Assembly: GCA_902493335.1 (NCBI GenBank)
Contig: CABUPJ010000001.1
Coordinates: forward strand, 1 to 64,000
Length of the DNA stretch: 64,000 nucleotides
Reading direction: 5' to 3'
Source: an uncultured Porphyromonadaceae bacterium
GTDB taxonomy: Bacteria; Bacteroidota; Bacteroidia; Bacteroidales; Muribaculaceae
Shown here: positions 1-8,581 of the stretch, one piece after another
How the letters are laid out: each line of letters opens with the position of its first letter
Position numbering within the stretch: the stretch's first letter is position 1
The notes under the pieces: model-generated
The model's input: only the letters and a program-made list of their open reading frames with translations
What the model was told of the DNA's origin: nothing
Databases searched by the model: none
Program-made: the position numbers and the translations under genes

Positions 1-286
1 CACAATCTCGCCTCTGCGAGGCTTCGAGAAGGAAGTTGGTCAAATTAGGCTAATTTGTCAAATAGGTTGTTGCAGCAACGGTTGCAGGGCTGCGCGATCG
101 CGCGGCAGCACCAGGCGATATGGACCGAGGGCTTCAGCCCTTGGAACCAACCGTTTAGATATTACGGCTGAAGCCGTAGTTCCATACGACCTCGCTGAAG
201 CTCGGAGCCGAGATAAATATTTTAGCAATTGAGGTCGGGGCGGCAACGGGGAGTTCAACTCTGCCGGCGCCCTGCTGACGCAAAAG
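1..286. repeat. Intergenic region with clustered GC-rich stem-loops
   Basis: No convincing gene is visible here; the one short minus-strand frame is low complexity and looks spurious. The stretch contains several perfect or near-perfect inverted repeats: 89-109 around CGCGATCGCG, 129-140 (GGGCTTCAGCCC) and 164-177 (ACGGCTGAAGCCGT). The last two share a GGCTTCAGCC/GGCTGAAGCC core. This resembles REP-like intergenic repeats or a compound terminator beyond the MBOAT gene, which is transcribed toward it. The function is unknown. Confidence 0.5.
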
Positions 287-1771
287 CTAATACTGAAGAT
301 AAATGAAGGGGACGAGTTCGCTCTGACGGGTCTGGATGACGAAGAAGATTATCATTGCGAGGATAAGTCCCTGCACCATCAGCGGCATGGCCGTGAGGGC
401 TCTTGTCGCACCGACTGACCATGAGCGCGGGCTGAAGTGCATCAACAGTCCGGCACCGATTGCGACGACTATCATCATATAACCCTCGACAAACTGCGGC
501 AGTACCGACAGGTGGAAACTGCCGAATATCTGACCGAAGATTTCGCCGACGGTGTCGAGCGACGGCGCCCTGAAGAAGGTGAAACCGATGACGACAAGCG
601 AGAAGGTGATGAGTGTGTTGACTATCCTCACGGGGAAAGTGCCGCGCAGAGGCTCGGGAATGCGGTAGACCTTGCGAATCATCTTGTGAACGGCAAGGAG
701 TAGGCCGTGATAGGCACCCCAGATAACATACATCAGTGACGCGCCGTGCCACAGGCCGCCTATCACCATCGTCAGGAAGTTATTGAGATAGGTGCGGCGC
801 TCACCCTTGCGGTTGCCGCCGAGGGGGATGTAAAGGTAGTCGCGCAGCCAGGTCGAGAGCGAGATATGCCAGCGGCGCCAGAACTCCGACGGGTTCTGAG
901 CCTTGAACGGCGCGGCGAAGTTTTCCTTGAAACGATAGCCGAGCATCAGGGCGATGCCGATTGCCATATCGGAGTAGCCAGAGAAGTCGCAGTAGAGCTG
1001 AATCGTGAAGCCGGTTATGCCCATAAGATTCTCGAAGCCCGAGTAGAGCGTCGGATTGTCGAAAATGCGGTCGACGAAATTACCACTGATATAGTCGGCG
1101 ATGAGCACTTTCTTAATGAGACCGGCCATGATGAGGAAAAGGCCCTCGCTTGCCATCTCGTGGGTGGCTTCGGGGTTTTCCTTGATCTGTGGCAGCAGGT
1201 CTTTGGCTCTGACGACAGGACCGGCGAGCAGCGGCGGGAAGAAGGTGAGGAAAAAGGTATAGTCAATCAGATTGCGTGCCGGCTTTATCTCACCGCGGTA
1301 GATGTCGACGATGTAGCTTATCGACCTGAAGGTAAAGAACGATATGCCGGCGGGAAGAATGACATCGAGAGCGTCGAACTCCTTGACAGTGAAGTTCGAA
1401 ACGATATCAATCATGAGGTTGAAATACTTGAAGTAGACGAGCATGCCGACGTTGACGATGACATTGACCGCCACGACGAATCTGCGCCAAAAATCAGACT
1501 TCAGCCAACCGAGAAGATTGCCGAGCAGATAGTCGCTCAGACAGACACCGAGGAGTATGAAACAGCACTCGGCACTCGATTTGTAATAGAAATAGAGCGA
1601 GAAGGCTATGACAAACAGCTTGCGCCAAAGCGGATGCGCCGACAGGGCCTTATAGACAATCAGAAAGCTTGCGAAGAGAAAGAGGAACAGTCCTGAATTG
1701 AACAGCAGCGGATTTCCTTCAGAGTAGAGGAAAACATCTTTCGCGCGGTCGATATATGCTGAAATATCCAT
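287..1771 (-). CDS. MBOAT family O-acyltransferase (AlgI-like)
   Basis: 494 aa polytopic membrane protein of the membrane-bound O-acyltransferase family. It carries the AlgI/DltB/PatA-type signatures: RRWHISLSTWLRDYLY around His302 and GGLWHG around the expected catalytic His342. Such proteins move acyl (usually acetyl) groups across the inner membrane onto an extracytoplasmic polysaccharide or peptidoglycan acceptor, normally handing them to a periplasmic SGNH protein. The start overlaps the stop of the preceding SGNH gene by one base, so translation is probably coupled. It is the last gene of the minus-strand block. The acceptor glycan cannot be read from the sequence. The family call is firm; acetyl as donor group is inference. 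Confidence 0.9.
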   Translation of the reverse strand: MDISAYIDRAKDVFLYSEGNPLLFNSGLFLFLFASFLIVYKALSAHPLWRKLFVIAFSLYFYYKSSAECCFILLGVCLSDYLLGNLLGWLKSDFWRRFVVAVNVIVNVGMLVYFKYFNLMIDIVSNFTVKEFDALDVILPAGISFFTFRSISYIVDIYRGEIKPARNLIDYTFFLTFFPPLLAGPVVRAKDLLPQIKENPEATHEMASEGLFLIMAGLIKKVLIADYISGNFVDRIFDNPTLYSGFENLMGITGFTIQLYCDFSGYSDMAIGIALMLGYRFKENFAAPFKAQNPSEFWRRWHISLSTWLRDYLYIPLGGNRKGERRTYLNNFLTMVIGGLWHGASLMYVIWGAYHGLLLAVHKMIRKVYRIPEPLRGTFPVRIVNTLITFSLVVIGFTFFRAPSLDTVGEIFGQIFGSFHLSVLPQFVEGYMMIVVAIGAGLLMHFSPRSWSVGATRALTAMPLMVQGLILAMIIFFVIQTRQSELVPFIYLQY

Positions 1772-3048
1772 TATCTTGTCTGACTAAGTGTATTTATAAG
1801 AGCATCATAGAGCAGTTCGCCCTGCACCTCATATCCCTTGCGGGTATAGTGAACGCGGTCTTTCGACAGGAGTCCGCCGGCAATCCATCCGGCCGACGAA
1901 CCGGCGCCTCCGGCTATGTCATACCAGTCGTAGACGGCGATATTGTTCTTGCGGCCGTAATCAAGGATGACATTGCGGGCCAATGCTATATTTTCGTTTA
2001 CCTTATATGCGCCGTAACGCCGACGGCGAGAACCTTTGCGACGATAGCTGCTGCGGCGCTGACATTCGGCGGGAGTGACGAGTAATATTGTCGACGAGGG
2101 ATTATGCCGGCGGATGTCGTCGACGAAGGTGCTGACACTGCGGTACATGCTTTCACGGTCAAAACGGCCGAAAGCCTCGTTGGTGCCGAGACTGACTATT
2201 ATCAGCGACGGATTCAAGGCCGAGACAGACTTGCCGAAATCATTGATATTATTATAGTTGTCGAACGTCGCGCCATTGTTGCCGATGGCGTGATAGAGGA
2301 CTCCGACGATGTCGCTGACCAGCTCGAAGCCATAGATGTCGACACTGCCGAGGCTGTGGAGGCCGAGGGTAACGTCGCTGCACGGCATCGGCAGATTTAT
2401 CTCAAGACAGTTCTGACCGGAATGATGAGCGAACACAAGCGGTTCGGACCCATCGGCGACCTTGTCGACAAACATCGCGCCGCCGCTGTAATAGACTTTG
2501 ATTTTCTCATACGGCTGAGCGGCCCTGATATTAAAGTCAAACTCACGGGTCTGCGGCGTGAGTGCCACGCCGGTGAAGCCCATCGGTCCGCCGTGGAGCG
2601 GAAATTTCAAGAGCTTGTTACAGTCAAATTTAGATTCAGAACTTATGGTGTAGTCGACAGGCTGGTTTGTGCCGGCAAGTTTCAGCGGCACGATCAGACC
2701 GCGTCCGGCCGAGATATAATCCTCGCCGAAAAGGTCTCTGACACAACCGGTGGCAAAGTCGGCCTGAACGTGCGAGTCACCGATGTGTAGCACCGTGAAC
2801 ATATCTTCCACGCTATATGCGAGAGCGGCGCTCGCAGCCGACCAGTCGGCGCCGTTCATCATAATGCGGTTGTCTGCCGACTTTATAAAGTCATAGGCGC
2901 GATAATGGCGGTCAGCGGCGTTGACGGCGAAAGTATCGGCCATCTCGAACTCGGGATTCTCGCGCATCTCGGCGTCATCGCCCTCGGCCCGCACCGCGAA
3001 CGCAGTCATCATGGCCGTCAGAGCCAATATCACAAAATGCTTATTCAT
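1771..3048 (-). CDS. Secreted SGNH/GDSL hydrolase-like protein
   Basis: 425 aa with an N-terminal signal peptide (a hydrophobic run after MNKHF ending near VRAEG), so periplasmic or secreted. SGNH blocks are visible: GDSH with Ser92, the GTNE block III, and the C-terminal Asp397-x-x-His400 in DRVHYTRKGY. A catalytic triad is therefore present. Next to an MBOAT gene such proteins act as the periplasmic O-acetyltransferase or esterase partner (as AlgJ/AlgX or PatB do). It overlaps the upstream SGNH gene by 8 bp and the MBOAT gene by 1 bp. Esterase versus transferase direction cannot be told by eye. Confidence 0.8.
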   Translation of the reverse strand: MNKHFVILALTAMMTAFAVRAEGDDAEMRENPEFEMADTFAVNAADRHYRAYDFIKSADNRIMMNGADWSAASAALAYSVEDMFTVLHIGDSHVQADFATGCVRDLFGEDYISAGRGLIVPLKLAGTNQPVDYTISSESKFDCNKLLKFPLHGGPMGFTGVALTPQTREFDFNIRAAQPYEKIKVYYSGGAMFVDKVADGSEPLVFAHHSGQNCLEINLPMPCSDVTLGLHSLGSVDIYGFELVSDIVGVLYHAIGNNGATFDNYNNINDFGKSVSALNPSLIIVSLGTNEAFGRFDRESMYRSVSTFVDDIRRHNPSSTILLVTPAECQRRSSYRRKGSRRRRYGAYKVNENIALARNVILDYGRKNNIAVYDWYDIAGGAGSSAGWIAGGLLSKDRVHYTRKGYEVQGELLYDALINTLSQTR

Positions 3049-4486
3049 TGACTCCTACTGCTTTTAAGAGTGAACCGACAAACATTCCGGCAAGTTCGGC
3101 GCCGCCTTTGCCGTTGATGTGGATATAATCGCCGTTGACGAGTCCGCGTTTGCGCCAGTCGACAATCGAGCCCTCACCGCCCATAGCTTCGTATGTGTCC
3201 CAGAAAGCGACGCCGCATTTCTGCGCGGTGAGACGCTGGGCCGCAGTCATCGACTTTATAGCCGGCATAGAGACGATTTCGCTGCCCTGCTTGATGCCGC
3301 GGTCACCTACTCCGAGGATGATGATGTCGGCTCCCGGATGGCACTGACGGATGCGGCTTATGGCCTTGCACATGACGTTAGAGTAAGACGTATAGTCGTT
3401 CTGCTCCTCAGAGACGGCATTTGTGCCATACTCGACGATGACGAGGTCATAATCGACATAGGGATTCATCGCCGCCGCGATATCCTGCGACATAGACCTG
3501 TGTCTCAAGCCCGAGTAGCCTCTTATCGACATACAGTCGACCGTTATGCCACACTCCCCCTCAAGCCACAGGCCGTATGAGACCAGACTGTCGACGTCTG
3601 TCGAGAGAGTGATGAAATCCGTGCCGCCGTCTAACTCGATAGCCTGAGGACTATCGGAAGGCCCGACAGCAAACTGCTGAGTGCCGGCAGCCGTCCTGAT
3701 TTCGACATTGCCTGCGGCAGGCGAAGAATAGATGAACGTCGAGCGCTGCCATGTGTTAAGATCGGCAGGCGATGAAGCGCCCTTGAAAGTCACTGTCGCC
3801 CCCGGCTCAGAGGTCGAGATGACGCCCGAAAGAGTCTTTACCGCCGTGGCTTTGGATGTGCGTATATCATGATTGGTCCAACCCTTGTCAGACTGCACGA
3901 CAGAGCGGCGGAAGCCGGGGAAATCGGAGTGAAGGGCCACATAGCCTACCCCGGCGCCGCCGAAGACAGCGCGGAGTTTCTTTCTTATATCCTGACACAG
4001 GAGGTCACCTTCGATATACGAGTCGCCTATGACAGCGATTCTGACGTTTTCCGAGGACGCCCTGCCCAGTGCCGCTTTGAAACGGTCGAGAGCCGTGCCG
4101 TCAGGCGAATAGTCCTCGATGACCATTTCGCCGTCGACGCGCGGAGAGAGAAATCTGTTATCTGTCACATAAGCCAGAGTATAGCTCTCGGCCTCTTCGA
4201 CAACGGGAGCTTCGATTTCATGAACCGGCAGCTCTTCCTCGGCGGTCACGTCGGTCTCCTCATTCTCGGCCTCGGCTATCTCCCTCGCGAGGTCGACGCC
4301 GGTGTTAGTCGCATGGCCCTTGACGTCAAGCGGTTCGGCCAGATCCTCAAACAGGTTGAAGTCGCTGACGAAGCCCCCGGTCATATCATACCATGGCAGG
4401 AACTGACACGCGAGCAGCAGAATGATCGCCACCGAAACGACGAAAAGCGGACGGCCCTGTGATATATTATTGCTATTGTTTTGCAC
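3041..4486 (-). CDS. Membrane-anchored SGNH/GDSL hydrolase-like protein
   Basis: 481 aa. One transmembrane segment at residues ~13-30 (signal anchor) is followed by an acidic, low-complexity linker (~60-100, many Glu) and a periplasmic SGNH domain: GDSY with Ser156, the YGTNA block, and Asp453/His456 in DYIHINGKGG. It is a second, non-identical SGNH protein in the same cluster. Two SGNH proteins plus one MBOAT suggests a division of labour, for example carrier and final transferase. It overlaps menF by 14 bp and the next SGNH gene by 8 bp. The acidic linker may span the periplasm toward the envelope; that is inference. Confidence 0.8.
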   Translation of the reverse strand: MQNNSNNISQGRPLFVVSVAIILLLACQFLPWYDMTGGFVSDFNLFEDLAEPLDVKGHATNTGVDLAREIAEAENEETDVTAEEELPVHEIEAPVVEEAESYTLAYVTDNRFLSPRVDGEMVIEDYSPDGTALDRFKAALGRASSENVRIAVIGDSYIEGDLLCQDIRKKLRAVFGGAGVGYVALHSDFPGFRRSVVQSDKGWTNHDIRTSKATAVKTLSGVISTSEPGATVTFKGASSPADLNTWQRSTFIYSSPAAGNVEIRTAAGTQQFAVGPSDSPQAIELDGGTDFITLSTDVDSLVSYGLWLEGECGITVDCMSIRGYSGLRHRSMSQDIAAAMNPYVDYDLVIVEYGTNAVSEEQNDYTSYSNVMCKAISRIRQCHPGADIIILGVGDRGIKQGSEIVSMPAIKSMTAAQRLTAQKCGVAFWDTYEAMGGEGSIVDWRKRGLVNGDYIHINGKGGAELAGMFVGSLLKAVGVNE

Positions 4487-5534
4487 TTTTTTCGATTACT
4501 GATTTCAGAAGTTTTGATTTCAGACGCGTCTCGGTCCATTCATCCTCAGGCACTGAGGCGGCTGTGATACCGCCTCCGACATAAAGAATCGCAGACCCGG
4601 CGGACAGACGGGCACAGCGGAGATTGACATAGACTCGGGTCGCACCGCTGTCATCGACGCCCACGACGCCACCGTAACAATCACGTCCGTGCGACTCGAC
4701 ACGGGCAATCTCGTCAATTGCCGTCGCCGTCGGATAGCCCGCAAGCGCCGGGGTCGGATTGAGACTGTCGACAATCGTCTCGGTCATAGAAGCGTCGGCC
4801 TCTCCTTCAAAAAACGTGCAGAGATGCTGTATATTGCCATAATCGACAGTAATTACGGGCTTTTCAACATACTTAACATTGCAGGCCGCCAGGCGGTCGG
4901 CGATATAATCGGCCACGATGCGCTGCTCGTCAATGTTCTTGACGTCCCATGGCCTGTCACGCATCTCGACGGGACGCGTACCCGCGAAGGCCATGGTCTT
5001 GAATTTACCGCGCCGTTTATCAAAGGAATAAATAATCTCAGGCGACGCGCCGAGCCAAAGGCCGGTGTCAGGCGTGAAGTAGAGATAACAGAAGGCTTCG
5101 GGGTGAATCGAGAAATAACCGGAGGCAGCTGAAACAACATCAACAACCTCATAATCAAGGCGAATGACAGACGAAATCACCGTCTTGCCGCCATCACGTC
5201 CGAGCCGTCTGACGACCGAGCCTACTCCCTCGAGATAAGCCGCTTTGTCGGTCGTGGCGACATCAGGGACATCGGCAGCACGAAGCGGATTGTCAATGTG
5301 CATCGCCATCAACGCCGCCGCGTCACACTCGTCGGCAATGACGCGGGCCGAACTATACGGCGCGAGCCAAGGTGCAATGATAAACCGACGGTTGCCAAGG
5401 CTATTAGACTGAGGATATGACGGATTGGCAAAGAAAACCGGGGTTTTGTCACCGGGGAATATATAGAGCGCAAACGGTATATTCATCTCCAGTGATTTAT
5501 TTACCGCCGAAACTATAATATCATCAAATATCAT
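4473..5534 (-). CDS. menF: Isochorismate synthase (menaquinone branch)
   Basis: 353 aa chorismate-binding enzyme that converts chorismate to isochorismate. Recognisable segments are the GASPEI motif, FAGTRP, the ESHGRDCYGGVVG stretch, and the C-terminal GGGITAASVPEDEW, all typical of the isochorismate/anthranilate/salicylate synthase fold. menD, menB, menC and menE lie about 48 kb away at 53.7-58.2 kb, so menaquinone synthesis is the likely role. No siderophore or salicylate genes are visible. It sits between rimO (42 nt upstream) and the O-acetylation cluster (14 bp overlap), an unusual position since many Bacteroidota keep menF beside menD. It is shorter than typical MenF/EntC but seems complete. 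Confidence 0.85.
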   Translation of the reverse strand: MIFDDIIVSAVNKSLEMNIPFALYIFPGDKTPVFFANPSYPQSNSLGNRRFIIAPWLAPYSSARVIADECDAAALMAMHIDNPLRAADVPDVATTDKAAYLEGVGSVVRRLGRDGGKTVISSVIRLDYEVVDVVSAASGYFSIHPEAFCYLYFTPDTGLWLGASPEIIYSFDKRRGKFKTMAFAGTRPVEMRDRPWDVKNIDEQRIVADYIADRLAACNVKYVEKPVITVDYGNIQHLCTFFEGEADASMTETIVDSLNPTPALAGYPTATAIDEIARVESHGRDCYGGVVGVDDSGATRVYVNLRCARLSAGSAILYVGGGITAASVPEDEWTETRLKSKLLKSVIEKSAKQ

Positions 5535-5576
5535 TTTTGATACTGTAAATGAGAGGATATGCGGCGCGGCTTCCTT

Positions 5577-6875
5577 TCAGACAGCTTTGCCGATAAGTTC
5601 AAAGGGCATGGCCGATGTAATCTCGACATCATAGAAGCGACCGATTTCGAGGGTCCGGTCTTTGACGATAAGCACCTCGGGGTCGACTTCAGGCGAATCG
5701 AATTCTGTGCGGCCGACATAATAGTCATCGTTCTCAGAGTCGACAATGACGCGGAGGGTCCTGCCGATTTTCTCCTCATTGACCTCAAGGGCAATCTCCT
5801 CCTGGACGGCCATAAGACGCCCCAGGCGTTCATCCTTGACTTCCTGCGGAATATCATCGGCAAAAGTCTTTGCACCGTAAGTGCCTTCCTCCTCACAGTA
5901 GGCAAAGGCGCCCATGCGCTCGAAACGCTGCTCGCGGACGAAGTCGACAAGGCGTTCGAAAGCTTCGTCGGTCTCGCCGGGGAAGCCTACCATCAGGGTC
6001 GTGCGGATGTGGATGCCGGGTACGGCCTCACGGACACGCTGAAGGAAACGGCGGGTCTCATCGGCTGTAATATGGCGGCGCATGTTCGACAGTACTGTGT
6101 CATCAATGTGTTGCAGGGCGACATCGAGATATTTGCAGACATTGCTGCGACGCGCCATGACTTCAAGAACATCATAAGGAAAATCGGCGGGATAGGCATA
6201 GTGAAGCCTTATCCATTCGACACCCTCGACGTCGGCGATGCGATCGACGAGCTGCGCGAGCGTGTGCCGCCCCTCTGTGTCGAGACCGTAGCTCGAGAGG
6301 TCCTGGGCTATGATATTGAATTCCCTTACACCTTTGGCGACAAGGTCTTCGACTTCAGCGATAATCTCGTCTGGCTGACGAGATTTGTAACGGCCGGTGA
6401 TGAGGGGAATGGCGCAGAATGAACAGAAGCGGTTGCAGCCTTCGGAAATCTTCAGATAGGCATGATGCGACGGCGTTGTGAGTGTGCGCTCCCAGAGCCG
6501 GGAGGGTGTCTGGAATTTTCCGGCAAGGTCGTCGGCGAGAGCAGTCCAGTCAAACTTGCCGTACCAGCCGTCAACCTCAGGCAGCTCGGCCTTGAGCTCT
6601 TCGCGATAACGCTCTGACAGGCAACCCATGACATACAAACTTTTAAGTTTATTTGAAGCCTTGGCTTTGGCCGCTTCGAGAATCATTTCGATAGATTCCT
6701 CTTTGGCGTCGCCGATGAAACCGCACGTATTGATGACTGCGATATCACCCTTAAACTCCGAAGCGTTGTGAACGGCATCAAAACCACGGGACTCAAGCAT
6801 TTTAAGTACCCGTTCGGAATCGACGAGGTTTTTCGAGCACCCCATCGTCACGACATTAACGCTTTTTCTTTTCAT
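5577..6875 (-). CDS. rimO: Ribosomal protein S12 methylthiotransferase
   Basis: 432 aa radical-SAM methylthiotransferase that modifies an aspartate of ribosomal protein S12. The N-terminal MTTase domain shows GCSKNLVDSE. The radical-SAM cluster motif is C-x3-C-x2-C in GCNRFCSFC. A C-terminal TRAM domain follows. I chose the ATG at 6875 (MKRKSVNV), not the longer frame starting at 6938, because the longer start adds 21 low-quality residues and runs into ftsY; with this start the ftsY stop ends one base before the ATG. It lies in the ftsY-rimO-menF minus-strand run. Confident family call. Confidence 0.93.
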   Translation of the reverse strand: MKRKSVNVVTMGCSKNLVDSERVLKMLESRGFDAVHNASEFKGDIAVINTCGFIGDAKEESIEMILEAAKAKASNKLKSLYVMGCLSERYREELKAELPEVDGWYGKFDWTALADDLAGKFQTPSRLWERTLTTPSHHAYLKISEGCNRFCSFCAIPLITGRYKSRQPDEIIAEVEDLVAKGVREFNIIAQDLSSYGLDTEGRHTLAQLVDRIADVEGVEWIRLHYAYPADFPYDVLEVMARRSNVCKYLDVALQHIDDTVLSNMRRHITADETRRFLQRVREAVPGIHIRTTLMVGFPGETDEAFERLVDFVREQRFERMGAFAYCEEEGTYGAKTFADDIPQEVKDERLGRLMAVQEEIALEVNEEKIGRTLRVIVDSENDDYYVGRTEFDSPEVDPEVLIVKDRTLEIGRFYDVEITSAMPFELIGKAV

Positions 6876-6876
6876 T

Positions 6877-7836
6877 TCAACGTTTGCCGAAAAGCGACTC
6901 GACAAATTCACGCTTATTGAAAACCTGAAGGTCTTCAATGCCTTCGCCGAGACCGATATATTTCACGGGGATCTTAAACTGATCGCTGATGCCGATGACG
7001 ACACCGCCTTTGGCCGTGCCGTCGAGCTTGGTTATAGCAAGGTCGGTCACCTGTGTCGTTGCCGAGAACTGACGCGCCTGCTCGAAGGCGTTCTGGCCTG
7101 TCGAGCCGTCGAGGACAAGGAGCACCTCGTGAGGAGCGCCGGGTACGACCTTTTCCATGACTCGCTTGATCTTGGCAAGCTCGTCCATGAGGCCTTTCTT
7201 GTTATGAAGACGGCCGGCCGTATCGATAATCACTACGTCGGTGCCGTTTGCAACGGCTGACGAAAGTGTGTCGAACGCTACAGCGGCAGCATCGGAACCG
7301 AGCTGCTGCTTGACAACGGGGACATCGGCACGGCGCGCCCATTCGTCAAGCTGCTCGACCGCGGCAGCCCTGAATGTATCGGCAGCTCCGAGCATGACTT
7401 TTTTGCCTGCGGCTTTATATTGATAAGCGAGTTTGCCTATAGTAGTGGTTTTGCCGACGCCATTGACACCGACAACCATAATGACGTATGGCTTTATGCC
7501 GGCAGGCGTATCAAAATCGGCGAGATCGCGCTCATTGTCATTCTCGGCAAGGAGAGCAGTTATCTCCTCGCAAAGCATTTCGTTAAGCTCGTCTGAATCG
7601 ACATATTTATCATGAGAAACGCGACGTTCGATACGCTCGATAATCTTCAACGTAGTCTCGACACCGACATCTCCGGTGATAAATATTTCCTCAAGCTGGT
7701 CGAGGAAGTCGGCATCTATTGTTTTTCGGCCAAGAAACGCCCTTTTGATCTTACTGAACACACCGGTCTTTGTCTTTTCAAGACCACGGTCGAGCGTCTC
7801 CTTCTTTTCTTTCGAGAAAAATTTAAAAAAAGCCAT
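6877..7836 (-). CDS. ftsY: Signal recognition particle receptor GTPase
   Basis: 319 aa SRP receptor that docks SRP-ribosome complexes at the inner membrane. A short basic N-terminal region (MAFFKFFSKEKKE) replaces the long acidic A domain of E. coli FtsY, as is usual in Bacteroidota. The NG domain shows the P-loop GVNGVGKTTT, DTAGR, and TKLDGTAKGG. It is the first gene of the minus-strand run ftsY-rimO-menF-SGNH-SGNH-MBOAT. A Bacteroidota promoter lies just upstream (7864-7893). Confidence 0.95.
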   Translation of the reverse strand: MAFFKFFSKEKKETLDRGLEKTKTGVFSKIKRAFLGRKTIDADFLDQLEEIFITGDVGVETTLKIIERIERRVSHDKYVDSDELNEMLCEEITALLAENDNERDLADFDTPAGIKPYVIMVVGVNGVGKTTTIGKLAYQYKAAGKKVMLGAADTFRAAAVEQLDEWARRADVPVVKQQLGSDAAAVAFDTLSSAVANGTDVVIIDTAGRLHNKKGLMDELAKIKRVMEKVVPGAPHEVLLVLDGSTGQNAFEQARQFSATTQVTDLAITKLDGTAKGGVVIGISDQFKIPVKYIGLGEGIEDLQVFNKREFVESLFGKR

Positions 7837-7863
7837 TTATCTTTTTATTATAGAAACTTACTG

Positions 7864-7893
7864 CAAAGGTAATATATTTTCCCCACCCTGCAA
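7864..7893 (-). promoter_or_regulatory. Predicted promoter for ftsY block
   Basis: Read on the minus strand this is TTG, 19 nt, TACCTTTG, matching the Bacteroidota sigma-ABfr consensus TTG-N19-21-TAnnTTTG. The predicted start near 7858 gives a ~20 nt leader for ftsY. Confidence 0.7.
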
Positions 7894-7962
7894 AATAATT
7901 GCTTTGAAGCCGACGGGGGATTTTTTGGGAGTGTGGGGCGCACTTGTTTTGAGTCCGGGGTG

Positions 7963-7993
7963 TTGTATATTTGATGAACTAAGTATAATTTTG
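7963..7993 (+). promoter_or_regulatory. Predicted promoter for DUF4924 gene
   Basis: TTG at 7963-7965, 20 nt, then TAATTTTG at 7986-7993, a full match to the Bacteroidota consensus. The predicted start near 8000 is ~15 nt before the ATG at 8015. It is divergent to the ftsY promoter. Confidence 0.75.
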
Positions 7994-8014
7994 TCAAATA
8001 AATTTTTTAATCGT

Positions 8015-8581
8015 ATGTTTACAGCTTCGCAGAAACGCAAGGAGAATATAGCCGAATATCTTATTTATATGTGGCACATCGAGGATGTCATCAGAGCTAA
8101 CAATCTGGATATCGACCATATCAAACAGTCACTTGTCGACACCCGCACAGACCTGAACGACGAACAGAAGAAACAGCTGGTCGAATGGTATGAGTCGCTC
8201 ATAGATATGATGCGTCGCGAAGATGTCGTGAAATCAGGCCATCTGCAACTGAACAAGAATATAATCTCGGCGCTCGTGGCTCTGCACAACGCACTGCTCA
8301 AAGACCCGCGATTCCCCGAATATACAAAAGAATTCTATGCGACTCTGCCGATTATCGTCGAGCTGAGAGCCAAGTCGGGAGAAGACAAGAAAGGCGAGAT
8401 CGAAACGTGTTTCAACGCTCTCTACGGGATGCTGATGCTGCGACTGGCAGGTAAGGAGATAAGCCCTGAGACTGCTGCGGCCATCAAGCAGATCTCAAAA
8501 TTCATTGCGCTGCTTGCGCATTATTTCAAACGCGACGAAGAAGAGGATCTGTTCAAGAACGACGAGTCGACCGCTTCCTGA
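8015..8581 (+). CDS. DUF4924 family protein
   Basis: 188 aa, mostly helical, soluble. The start ATG at 8015 (MFTASQKRKENIAEYL) fits the family N-terminus and the promoter just upstream; the longer open frame back to 7676 runs antisense into ftsY and is not credible. The family is Bacteroidota-specific and of unknown function; the N-terminal KRKENIAEYLIYMWHIED segment is its signature as I remember it. The last ~61 bp overlap the convergent dus gene. No catalytic motif is visible. Confidence 0.75.
   Translation: MFTASQKRKENIAEYLIYMWHIEDVIRANNLDIDHIKQSLVDTRTDLNDEQKKQLVEWYESLIDMMRREDVVKSGHLQLNKNIISALVALHNALLKDPRFPEYTKEFYATLPIIVELRAKSGEDKKGEIETCFNALYGMLMLRLAGKEISPETAAAIKQISKFIALLAHYFKRDEEEDLFKNDESTAS

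Noticed and set aside
746..1696. Long open frame antisense to the MBOAT gene (316 codons)
   Set aside because: The minus-strand frame encodes a recognisable MBOAT protein; the plus-strand product is charged, repetitive and has no family features. It is a shadow of codon bias.
5559..6422. 287-codon frame antisense to rimO
   Set aside because: Lies fully across the radical-SAM and TRAM domains of rimO; product unlike any protein.
6876..6938. Longer rimO start at 6938
   Set aside because: The added 21 residues overlap ftsY codons and are not part of the methylthiotransferase domain; ATG at 6875 is preferred.
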